The notes: generated by a model from the letters alone, not told the origin. A stretch of DNA of 5,498 bases from an uncultured Eubacteriales bacterium (GCA_900322165.1 ONYR01000256.1:1-5498), one strand, 5' to 3'. Shown: positions 1 to 5,320, counted from the first letter of the stretch. A program made the numbers and translations.

Positions 1-75
1 AGCATTGGCAAAACTGCCTGTTTAGGTGTAGAATATCTTGTAGGTAGATTTATCATGGCAAGTAAATTTTACCAC

Positions 76-121
76 AAAAGAAGGACCCTTGGCTTAAAAA
101 CCAATGGTCCTTCTTGCTTTT
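76..121. terminator. probable two-way intrinsic terminator
   Basis: The arms 78-87 and 106-115 pair perfectly over 10 bp (AAGAAGGACC with GGTCCTTCTT). Past one mismatch (88/105) four more pairs, 89-92 with 101-104, extend the stem, leaving an 8-base loop. On the minus strand the stem is followed by TTTT (79-76), then G; on the plus strand by GC and TTTT (118-121). T-tracts are short both ways, but the stem is strong. It lies about 70 bases past the stop of the minus-strand HD gene and would end that transcript. It could also end a rightward transcript entering from outside the window. Confidence 0.65.
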
Positions 122-127
122 CCGTGA

Positions 128-154
128 GGCTGCTTTTTTCACAGCCCCTTTTTT
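128..154 (+). terminator. possible second intrinsic terminator, plus strand
   Basis: A 5-bp stem (GGCTG 128-132 with CAGCC 142-146) with a 9-base loop is followed by CC and six Ts (149-154). It reads as a terminator only on the plus strand, since the minus side has no T-tract. Just after the hairpin at 78-115, it would act as a back-up stop for a rightward transcript from outside the window. The stem is short and the loop T-rich, so it may be chance. Confidence 0.3.
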
Positions 155-185
155 GTGTGTTTTTGTGTATTGATAAACGGTTTGC

Positions 186-920
186 TTACACCTCTTCGTC
201 TTCAAGCGACGAGATGTCAAGCGGGGTTTCATCGATCGCGCTCTCTTCCGGTTCTTCAAGGAGCTCTTCCTCTTCCTCCTCGGGAAGCTCCTCTTCCACG
301 ACTTTGTAGATCTGTACGTTGGCCGCTCTTGCTCCGTAGATCTCTTCGATCAGCTGAGAATACTCTTTCCAGGCATCGGTCGATTTCAAGCCGATATACT
401 GATCCCGCATGGACCGGTAATACCAGGCCTGATCCGACACGTTGGGATTGTGGAACCAGGTCCATACCTCGTCCCCCACTTCCGAAAGGGCGCGTTTAAT
501 CGCCCTCAGGTTCGAGAGCTTGTCCCCGAGGGAGATCATTTTTGCCTCGGCTCCCGCTCCGGCAATTTTTCGAATAGATTCTTCCTTACGAAGGCGCCAG
601 GTTTCTGCAGCATCCTGATGTCTGCGCTTGTTTTCCGTCTCGTCCGAAACAAGATCGGCTACGTAAGCGCCGAAAAGCCTTGCGATATCATTGATCCTGA
701 CCTGTGTATCCTCTACGGTATCGTGCAGCAAAGCGGCCTCGACCACGCTTGGAACACTAGTCATTGTACACACGATCTCAGCTACTTCGACCGGGTGCTG
801 AATGTAAGGTGTTTTCATGTCTTTTCTGAATTGTCCCCGGTGAGCTCGGACTGCGTACCAGAACGCCGAATTGACATCCGGGTAAGCTTGCCGCATCTCT
901 GTCAAAGACTTGTTTTTCAA
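186..920 (-). CDS. stand-alone HD-domain hydrolase, SpoT/Mesh1-like, with acidic tail
   Basis: Probable metal-dependent phosphohydrolase of the (p)ppGpp hydrolase (SpoT/Mesh1) HD superfamily, cytosolic. Residue numbers here count from the GTG at 926; subtract 2 for the preferred TTG start. The family pattern is complete: HRGQFRK (29-35) and YIQHP with H44, LLHDTVEDT (66-74) with the HD pair 68-69 and ED 72-73, and SLGDKLSNLR (132-141) with D135 and N139. No synthetase or TGS/ACT domain follows, so it is a small hydrolase-only protein. A Trp/Tyr-rich stretch (155-170, including AWYYRS at 167-172) is typical of this bacterial subfamily. The last 36 residues (211-246) are mostly Glu/Asp and look disordered. 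Start: GGAGGTGG at 930-923 overlaps the GTG at 926, leaving no spacing for it, but sits 5 bases before TTG at 920; ATG at 896 is a weaker option. True substrate (ppGpp, NADPH or other nucleotide) is inferred only from family. Confidence 0.9.
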   Translation of the reverse strand: MKNKSLTEMRQAYPDVNSAFWYAVRAHRGQFRKDMKTPYIQHPVEVAEIVCTMTSVPSVVEAALLHDTVEDTQVRINDIARLFGAYVADLVSDETENKRRHQDAAETWRLRKEESIRKIAGAGAEAKMISLGDKLSNLRAIKRALSEVGDEVWTWFHNPNVSDQAWYYRSMRDQYIGLKSTDAWKEYSQLIEEIYGARAANVQIYKVVEEELPEEEEEELLEEPEESAIDETPLDISSLEDEEV

Positions 921-922
921 AA

Positions 923-930
923 CCACCTCC
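923..930 (-). promoter_or_regulatory. ribosome binding site that decides the HD gene start
   Basis: GGAGGTGG read on the minus strand (930 to 923). The core GGAGG ends at 926, so the GTG at 926-924 shares its last G with it and cannot be the start. Five bases after the core comes TTG (920-918), which fits normal spacing and shortens the protein to 244 residues. Confidence 0.7.
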
Positions 931-1024
931 GAGTCCTTTGAGAGGGCAATGCGTTTTTTTCTTTACCCGCTCGTACCAACAGCCAAACAGGCTTTTGTCT
1001 ATATCCCATAAACATGTATGTTAA

Positions 1025-1033
1025 TGCTATAAT
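1025..1033 (+). promoter_or_regulatory. possible extended -10 element, plus strand
   Basis: TGCTATAAT at 1025-1033 matches the TGn-TATAAT extended -10 form exactly. The place for a -35 box (about 1005-1010) reads CCCATA and does not fit, so it would depend on the extended -10 alone. It lies on the same bases as the minus-strand -10 box, so only one of the two could be occupied at a time. Confidence 0.3.
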
Positions 1034-1057
1034 ACATCATCCACCGCACAACTGCAA
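1029..1057 (-). promoter_or_regulatory. sigma-A type promoter for the HD gene
   Basis: On the minus strand, TTGCAG (1057-1052) and TATTAT (1034-1029) are separated by exactly 17 bases. Each box differs little from consensus. Transcription would start near 1022 and give a leader of about 100 bases before the TTG start at 920. This is the best promoter-like pair upstream of the HD gene. Confidence 0.6.
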
Positions 1058-1080
1058 GATTGTCTTAAGAAGAAATTTGC

Positions 1081-1110
1081 TTGACTTTTCGTACGCTCAC
1101 GGAATATAAT
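1081..1110 (+). promoter_or_regulatory. near-consensus sigma-A promoter, plus strand
   Basis: TTGACT (1081-1086, five of six matches) and TATAAT (1105-1110, perfect) are 18 bases apart. The start of transcription is expected near A1117. It is the strongest promoter-like sequence seen in the window and points towards yitT at 1321, but a terminator hairpin begins at 1122, about 5 bases after the expected start. Confidence 0.75.
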
Positions 1111-1116
1111 AAGAGG

Positions 1117-1169
1117 ACAAGAGCGAAGGCGATTATACTAGTTTTTAGTAGATCACCTTCGCTTTTTTT
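1117..1169 (+). ncRNA. candidate tiny RNA or premature leader transcript
   Basis: If transcription starts near 1117 and stops in the T-tract, the product is about 53 bases and is almost wholly one hairpin. No RNA family is recognised. It could be a stable small RNA, or the aborted form of a yitT leader whose read-through is controlled by a factor. The 5 or so bases ahead of the stem leave no room for an ordinary antiterminator structure. This is inference from promoter and terminator placement alone. Confidence 0.35.
1122..1169 (+). terminator. intrinsic terminator directly after promoter
   Basis: The stem begins with eight perfect pairs (AGCGAAGG 1122-1129 with CCTTCGCT 1156-1163). It continues after a C/A mismatch with GAT 1131-1133 pairing ATC 1152-1154, a T-G wobble, a bulged A1135, and TACT 1136-1139 pairing AGTA 1147-1150 around a 7-base loop. 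Seven Ts follow at 1163-1169. It works as a terminator only on the plus strand. No gene ends upstream of it on this strand in the window, so its only visible input is the promoter at 1081-1110. Confidence 0.85.
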
Positions 1170-1204
1170 GTTTGCTGTCGGCTTTTTAAAACCACTTCGA
1201 TCGA

Positions 1205-1240
1205 CGGACACGCAGCTTGAGCTCGCCCTGTGCGTGTCCG
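1205..1240 (+). repeat. 10-bp perfect inverted repeat in the yitT leader
   Basis: CGGACACGCA (1205-1214) and TGCGTGTCCG (1231-1240) are exact inverted copies with a 16-base spacer. No T-tract follows, so it is not an intrinsic terminator. It may be an RNA stem in the yitT leader or an operator for a dimeric DNA-binding protein. I recognise no known operator or riboswitch. Confidence 0.6.
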
Positions 1241-1263
1241 CACATCACAAACAGATGTCCGCA
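1235..1263 (+). repeat. short direct repeat TGTCCGCA, two copies
   Basis: TGTCCGCA occurs at 1235-1242 and again at 1256-1263, a 21-base period (two helical turns). The first copy overlaps the right arm of the inverted repeat. The second can also pair with the left arm (CGGACA 1205-1210) over 6 bp, so two alternative stems are possible. With the left arm there are three half-sites in one cluster. Confidence 0.4.
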
Positions 1264-1311
1264 TACGAAACAAGGATAATCCGGCATTTATCATATGCTA
1301 ATTATATAATT

Positions 1312-1317
1312 GAGGTG
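1312..1317 (+). promoter_or_regulatory. ribosome binding site of yitT
   Basis: GAGGTG at 1312-1317 precedes ATG at 1321 with normal spacing. It fixes the start at 1321, although the reading frame is open further upstream to 1081 through the promoter and the terminator hairpin, which cannot be coding. Confidence 0.8.
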
Positions 1318-1320
1318 TCT

Positions 1321-2187
1321 ATGAAGAAACTTCCCCAGAACTTTTGGTACACGATGGGCTGCGAGATCGCAGGTTCCCTTCTGTTTTCCGCCGGCATTTA
1401 CAATTTCGCCGTGCAAAGCAATTTCCCGCTGACCGGCTTTTCCGGTATTGCCCTGATCATTCATCGTCTCTTTGGTTTTCCGATCGGTATCACCACGATC
1501 ATTCTGAATATTCCGGTCGCCTTTATCTGTTACAGGCTGCTGGGAAAGCGGTTCTTCCTTCGAAGCGTGAGGTGCATGATCATCTCGTCGCTGATGGTCG
1601 ACTACCTGATGCCGCTGTTTCCCGTCTATGAAGGAAGCCGCATGCTCTCCGCGATCTGCACCGGCGCGCTTCAGGGCGTCGGATACGGCATCATCTACAA
1701 AGCCGGCTCCTCCACAGGAGGCCTCGACTTTATCACCCTGGCGATCAAGGCCAAAAAGCCTCACCTCGCCCTTGGCATGATCAACTTTACCTGCGATTTT
1801 GTGATTGTCGTGATCGGCGGTCTGCTGTTTGACGATGTCGACGGCATCATCTACGGCATCATTATCAACTACCTTGTGGCCTTCTTTATCGACAAGATCA
1901 TGTTCGGCGCCAACGCCGGCAAGCTCCTCCTTATCATCACGGAGAAAGGCAAGGAAGTCACCCGCCTGATCGATGAAACGATCGCCCGCGGCTGTACCCT
2001 TATCACCGGCCAGGGCGGTTATCAGTTCGACGAGAAGCACGTTGTCATGTGCGCCTGCTCCGACAAGCAGGTCTACACCCTGCAGGAGGCGCTGAAGGAG
2101 GCAGATCCGGCCGCCTTCACGATCATCCTCGACTCGAGTGAGGTCCATGGCGAAGGCTTCAAATATACCTCCGTCGGGCACAACTGA
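1321..2187 (+). CDS. YitT family membrane protein (DUF161 plus DUF2179)
   Basis: Integral membrane protein of 288 residues, the usual length for the YitT family. About six or seven hydrophobic segments are seen, roughly at 12-32, 38-74 (one or two), 82-100, 106-126, 152-170 and 174-192. The family signature GVGYGIIYKAGSSTGGLDF lies at 119-137. After the last segment a soluble domain (about 200-288) matches DUF2179, with RGCTLITGQGGY (223-234), the hydrophobic strand HVVMCAC (240-246), DPAAFTIILD (262-271) and VHGEGF (275-280). Function of the family is not settled; transport or membrane sensing has been suggested. It faces the L,D-transpeptidase gene, sharing the terminator at 2240-2271, and is divergent from the HD hydrolase. 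The ATG at 1321 is chosen because GAGGTG precedes it. Its own promoter is unclear: candidate boxes near 1275 and 1305 lack a -35 partner or sit too close to the start. Confidence 0.93.
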   Translation: MKKLPQNFWYTMGCEIAGSLLFSAGIYNFAVQSNFPLTGFSGIALIIHRLFGFPIGITTIILNIPVAFICYRLLGKRFFLRSVRCMIISSLMVDYLMPLFPVYEGSRMLSAICTGALQGVGYGIIYKAGSSTGGLDFITLAIKAKKPHLALGMINFTCDFVIVVIGGLLFDDVDGIIYGIIINYLVAFFIDKIMFGANAGKLLLIITEKGKEVTRLIDETIARGCTLITGQGGYQFDEKHVVMCACSDKQVYTLQEALKEADPAAFTIILDSSEVHGEGFKYTSVGHN

Positions 2188-2239
2188 CGTTCCAAACTCA
2201 ACCAATACAAACCTGAACAACCACACATTCCAATATAAA

Positions 2240-2271
2240 AAACCGGATGGGGCTTACGCCTCATCCGGTTT
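2240..2271. terminator. two-way terminator between convergent genes, containing a stop codon
   Basis: AACCGGATG (2241-2249) pairs with CATCCGGTT (2262-2270), with one more A-T pair outside. Inside, a G-T wobble (2250/2261) and GGC/GCC (2251-2253/2258-2260) close a 4-base loop at 2254-2257. On the minus strand the stem runs into six Ts, giving a strong terminator for the L,D-transpeptidase unit. On the plus strand TTTGCTTTT follows, adequate for yitT, whose stop lies 52 bases upstream. The minus-strand loop reads GTAA, so the UAA stop of the transpeptidase is in the loop and its last codons form the 5' arm. Confidence 0.9.
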
Positions 2272-3708
2272 GCTTTTATAGATCAGAACCGGGGTTCCGA
2301 TCTCAATGGTCTCATAGAGCAGCTTCGCGACTTCAGGTTTGAGATTGACACAGCCGTGCGATCCGTTGTTCAGGTAGGTCGTGCCACCGAACTCCGAAGC
2401 GCTCCGCCACGGCGCATCGTGCAGGCCTTCGCCGACGTAGGTAAACGGCATCCAGTACTGCACGCGCGAGACATAGTCTTCTCCGATCAGATCCACGTTC
2501 TCCATCTTTCCCCAGACGCAGAAGACGCCTTCCGGCGTGCGGCGCTCCGGCACGCTGTCCATGCCGCTCACCACGCTCTCCTCAAGGAAGATCTCGCCAT
2601 CGATCACGTACAAGAGCGATTGAGTCGTGAGATCGATGACAATGTAGGTGGCCCCGATATCCGCCAGCTTCTCATCGCGTCCGTTGCCGGCCAGGATCCA
2701 GGAAGCCCGTACCGAGGTCTCCTCGGTGCGCATATCGAGAAGGTCCGCATAGATCGTATCCGCGGTCTCCTCCGTCTCCATCCAATAGCCGAAGGTATCC
2801 TTCTCATTGCCCCCGGTCTTGATGACCCTTCCCTTCACATCCGTAAAGGTTCGCTCGGTCTGATACGTTCCGTAAGTCTCCTCGAGCCACGCCACATATT
2901 CATCGATCTTTTCACGGCTGATCACGATCTCGTAATCCTCCGTCAGCTCCGCGACCTGACTGAGATAGAGCGTTTCAAACGCACCGCCGTCCAGATCGAT
3001 CGTGACGCAGCGCTTGCGGAACCGGTTGGTCTCTTCGACCTCCCGCACCAGCTCTTCGTTGTCGGCAAACACCTGCGGCACGTCATAATACTCATCCGGC
3101 ACCGCGTATGCGCTTGTCATGACTCCGCCGCCTCTCTTGCTCTGCAGCGCGGCAAAATCGGTCTCCACAAGGATCATGATCTCGCGGATGACGGTTTCCC
3201 GGTCAAACGTGTTGCCATAGACCTCGGGCACGATCTCGAGCAGCCCTTCCGCATTCTCGATAATGTACGCGTCCTTGGGCTCATCCGCTCCCTGCAGGCA
3301 GGGAAGGTTCTGAAGCACCTCCCGGAGCTTTTCTTCATCGTAGACCGTCGGCACATCGATCGTGACGTTGGTCGTTTTCTTCAGCTTGTACCACTTTGAG
3401 GCATCCTGCGAGGCCAAAAGCTCCGCCGCGGGTGTCTCATAATCACAGCTCATCCCGATCATGCTGCCGTCGATCTTGTCCTCACCGGCCATGCCGCTGA
3501 CCGTCAGCTCATAGCCGACCCGGTCTTTCTCGATCTCCCTCAGCACGCTTGACAACGTCCGATCCGACGCGTCCACGCCCATGATCGTCGTTCCGGGATA
3601 GAAATGATCGACGTAGAAGTTCTTTTCATACAGATAGACACAGCTGCCTGCCAGTCCCACGATCACCAAAAGCAAGACCAGCAGCAAGATCCAATGATGT
3701 TTTTTCAA
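2254..3708 (-). CDS. membrane-anchored L,D-transpeptidase (YkuD domain)
   Basis: Cell-wall enzyme expected to cross-link or modify peptidoglycan outside the membrane, using a catalytic Cys on tetrapeptide stems. Numbered from the TTG start (484 residues): a single hydrophobic segment at about 7-27 acts as anchor or uncleaved signal. The region from about 50 to 300 resembles the PG_binding_4 type found in Bacillota YkuD proteins, and a YkuD catalytic domain fills about 354-478. Visible motifs are RRTPEGVFCVWG (389-400), GLHDAPWR (428-435) with H430, and SHGCVN (450-455) with the nucleophile C453. Asn in place of the common Arg after SHGC-x is usual in this subgroup. Start: TTG at 3708 has GAGGTG 6 bases upstream (3720-3715). 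The TTG at 3771 that opens the frame has no ribosome site, and GTG at 3717 overlaps the site. It lies 70 bases after the M32 gene with no terminator between. Confidence 0.92.
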   Translation of the reverse strand: MKKHHWILLLVLLLVIVGLAGSCVYLYEKNFYVDHFYPGTTIMGVDASDRTLSSVLREIEKDRVGYELTVSGMAGEDKIDGSMIGMSCDYETPAAELLASQDASKWYKLKKTTNVTIDVPTVYDEEKLREVLQNLPCLQGADEPKDAYIIENAEGLLEIVPEVYGNTFDRETVIREIMILVETDFAALQSKRGGGVMTSAYAVPDEYYDVPQVFADNEELVREVEETNRFRKRCVTIDLDGGAFETLYLSQVAELTEDYEIVISREKIDEYVAWLEETYGTYQTERTFTDVKGRVIKTGGNEKDTFGYWMETEETADTIYADLLDMRTEETSVRASWILAGNGRDEKLADIGATYIVIDLTTQSLLYVIDGEIFLEESVVSGMDSVPERRTPEGVFCVWGKMENVDLIGEDYVSRVQYWMPFTYVGEGLHDAPWRSASEFGGTTYLNNGSHGCVNLKPEVAKLLYETIEIGTPVLIYKSKPDEA

Positions 3709-3714
3709 CCGTCT

Positions 3715-3720
3715 CACCTC
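3715..3720 (-). promoter_or_regulatory. ribosome binding site that decides the transpeptidase start
   Basis: GAGGTG on the minus strand (3720 to 3715), six bases before TTG at 3708-3706. It places the start right before a Lys-Lys-His-His and the membrane segment, a normal Gram-positive N-terminus, and removes 21 charged residues of the longer open frame. The same GAGGTG core occurs before yitT and the HD gene. Confidence 0.65.
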
Positions 3721-3778
3721 TTTTCTGTCTTCGGCCGTTTCTCTCTTTGCTTCCAGCCGAAAACCCAGCAAATATCAG

Positions 3779-5308
3779 TTAACGCAGTCCGTAGAGCGTC
3801 TCGTATTTCTCTTCAAGATAGCGGAAATAGTGCTCCGCGTTGAAGGTCTCACCCGTTGCTCGTAAAAGGATCTCGTCCATGGACAGCAGGCAGCCGTCAT
3901 GCTGCACCTTCTCCTTGAGCCACGTAGTAATCTTCTCAAATTGACCGCTCCTCAGATACTCATCGACCGGGATCTCGCGCCGCATCGCCCCATCGATCTG
4001 AGCCGCGATCGCACTTCCGAGCGCGTAGGACGGGAAATAACCGAAATACGCGTAAGGCCAGTGCATGTCCTGCAGGATCCCTTCGTCCGAGTTCTGCACC
4101 TTCACGCCCAGATACGCTTCGTACTTCTCGTTCCAGATCTTTTCAAGCTCTTCAGTCTTGATCTTTCCAGCAAACAGGTCGCGTTCGATCTCGTAGCGGA
4201 TCAGGATATGGACCGGGTAGGTCACCTCGTCCGCTTCGGTGCGGATCGGTGACGGAGCGGATGCATTCATGGAGCGGTAGAACTCATCCAGCGGCATCGC
4301 AGCAAACGGTTCCGGGAACATCTCCTGCAGCGCCGGATAGTTCGCTTCCCAGAACGCCTTCGAGCGCCCGATATGGTTCTCCAGAAGCCTTGACTCACTC
4401 TCATGCATCGCGGCCGAGATCCCGCTCACGATCGCCGTTCCGTCGAATTCCGGATCGACATTGTGCGTATACCAGGCATGCCCGCACTCATGAACGGTGG
4501 AAAGCACGCCCTTCACGATATGGCTTTGGCGGTATTTCGTCGTGATGCGCACGTCGTTTTCCCCGATGCCCGTTGTCAGCGGATGGATCGATTCCGCGAT
4601 CTTGCCCCAGCGCTCGGTAAAGCCAAGGTAGGAAAGGATCTTGTCCATGTATCGATGCTGCGCCTCCAGATTGAAATCGCCCTGGATGGCCTTTCCGTCG
4701 ATCGGCTCGGATGCCTGGATCTTTCGGATCAGCGGGAGGATGCGCGCTTTGACCTGCGCGAAAAATTCGTCATAGCGCTCCATGCCCCAGTCGGCCTCAT
4801 GATCCCGCAGCAGGATCTCGAAGATCGCATTTCCGTCCTTGCTTTCTCCTTCGATACGACTGGACGTCAGCTCCTTCTGAAGCTCGACCACCTTCCGAAG
4901 ATACGGTTCATATTCCTCGTACGGCGCTTTTCCCTTCATCCGCTGCCAAGCCGCCTCGGATGACGCAAGCGCCTCGTGAAACGCCAGATACACTTTTTCC
5001 GGAACCTTCTCTGTCTTCTCCAGTGTGGAGAGCCGCAGCTCCACGATGCGCTGATCGACCTGGCTCAGCCCTTCCCGGCGGGACAGTTCCTTGAGCACTG
5101 AAAGGATCTTCGGATCCTGCTGCAGGCGGAACAGCTCCTGCCGAAGCACCTGCGTGCGCCGCTCGCGAAGCGCTCTCCCGTCCACGGGCGGATGCTGGTT
5201 CGCATCCAACCCGATCATCGTAAGCGCAAAGCGGTACGCTCCGGTCTTTTCCTCCCACTCATGGAGCTGATCGAGAAGCTCCTTTGTCGTTTGATTCGTA
5301 TATTCCAT
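3779..5308 (-). CDS. M32 family metallocarboxypeptidase
   Basis: Cytosolic zinc carboxypeptidase of the Taq carboxypeptidase family (B. subtilis YpwA-like), which removes C-terminal residues from peptides. At 509 residues it is full length (the family is about 500). All five family motifs are seen in order: DVRITT (252-257, DxRxT), HECGH (273-277, the HExxH zinc site), HESESR (302-307; E303 is 26 residues after H277, as expected for the third zinc ligand), IRTEAD (355-360, IRxxAD), and GILQDMHW (410-417, GxxQDxHW). FGYFPSYALG (422-431) also fits. No signal peptide or membrane segment is seen. The ATG at 5308 has AGGAG at 5319-5315, 6 bases upstream. It starts 12 bases after the stop of the upstream gene and is followed by the L,D-transpeptidase, so the three are probably one transcript. 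A role in recycling wall or cytoplasmic peptides is inference only. Confidence 0.96.
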   Translation of the reverse strand: MEYTNQTTKELLDQLHEWEEKTGAYRFALTMIGLDANQHPPVDGRALRERRTQVLRQELFRLQQDPKILSVLKELSRREGLSQVDQRIVELRLSTLEKTEKVPEKVYLAFHEALASSEAAWQRMKGKAPYEEYEPYLRKVVELQKELTSSRIEGESKDGNAIFEILLRDHEADWGMERYDEFFAQVKARILPLIRKIQASEPIDGKAIQGDFNLEAQHRYMDKILSYLGFTERWGKIAESIHPLTTGIGENDVRITTKYRQSHIVKGVLSTVHECGHAWYTHNVDPEFDGTAIVSGISAAMHESESRLLENHIGRSKAFWEANYPALQEMFPEPFAAMPLDEFYRSMNASAPSPIRTEADEVTYPVHILIRYEIERDLFAGKIKTEELEKIWNEKYEAYLGVKVQNSDEGILQDMHWPYAYFGYFPSYALGSAIAAQIDGAMRREIPVDEYLRSGQFEKITTWLKEKVQHDGCLLSMDEILLRATGETFNAEHYFRYLEEKYETLYGLR

Positions 5309-5314
5309 CGCTGA

Positions 5315-5319
5315 CTCCT
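5315..5319 (-). promoter_or_regulatory. ribosome binding site of the M32 gene
   Basis: AGGAG on the minus strand, 6 bases before ATG at 5308, and entirely inside the 12-base gap after the preceding stop codon. This supports translation as part of a polycistronic message. Confidence 0.75.
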
Positions 5320-5320
5320 G

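Larger units (their letters stand above)
1..185. other. noncoding left flank with terminator hairpins
   Basis: No convincing gene is seen here. Base composition is AT-richer than the neighbouring genes. Two hairpins (described separately) sit between the window edge and the stop of the HD-domain gene at 186-188. One plus-strand frame closes with TAG at 23-25 after seven codons (ALAKLPV), and could be the very end of a rightward gene that lies outside the window; seven codons are too few to call. Another plus frame stays open from base 1 to 309, but it runs through both hairpins and opposite the HD gene, so I treat it as chance. Confidence 0.6.

Noticed and set aside
1..309. Plus-strand frame open from the window edge to 309
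   Set aside because: It runs through both terminator hairpins and then opposite the acidic tail of the HD gene as a low-complexity Ser run; no ribosome site is seen before its ATG at 55.
981..996. Small hairpin AGCC/GGCT followed by TTTT
   Set aside because: Only 4 bp of stem with no gene ending upstream; expected by chance in a region of this size.
1305..1310. TATAAT just before the yitT ribosome site
   Set aside because: Transcription would start about at 1317, after the ribosome site, and no -35 box is present; it is probably just an AT-rich translation start region.
1081..1320. Upstream extension of the yitT frame to a TTG at 1081
   Set aside because: This stretch contains the promoter, a terminator stem and the inverted repeat; the ATG at 1321 has the only good ribosome site.
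1291..2226. 311-codon open frame antisense to yitT
   Set aside because: It is a mirror of a strongly biased codon pattern; the product has no family features, while the plus-strand protein is a clear full-length YitT member.
2356..3399. 347-codon open frame antisense to the L,D-transpeptidase
   Set aside because: No ribosome site and no recognisable domains; the opposite strand carries an intact YkuD enzyme.
3636..3665. Possible lipoprotein box at the end of the transpeptidase membrane segment (LAGSC)
   Set aside because: The residue three before the Cys is Ala rather than Leu, Val or Ile, and hydrophobic residues resume after it; a simple membrane anchor fits better.
3730..3761. TTCGGC/GCCGAA stem in the gap between the M32 and transpeptidase genes
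   Set aside because: Six pairs around a 20-base loop with no T-tract; too weak to call a terminator or processing site.
4403..4963. 186-codon open frame antisense to the M32 gene
   Set aside because: Shadow of the M32 coding sequence, which has all five family motifs.
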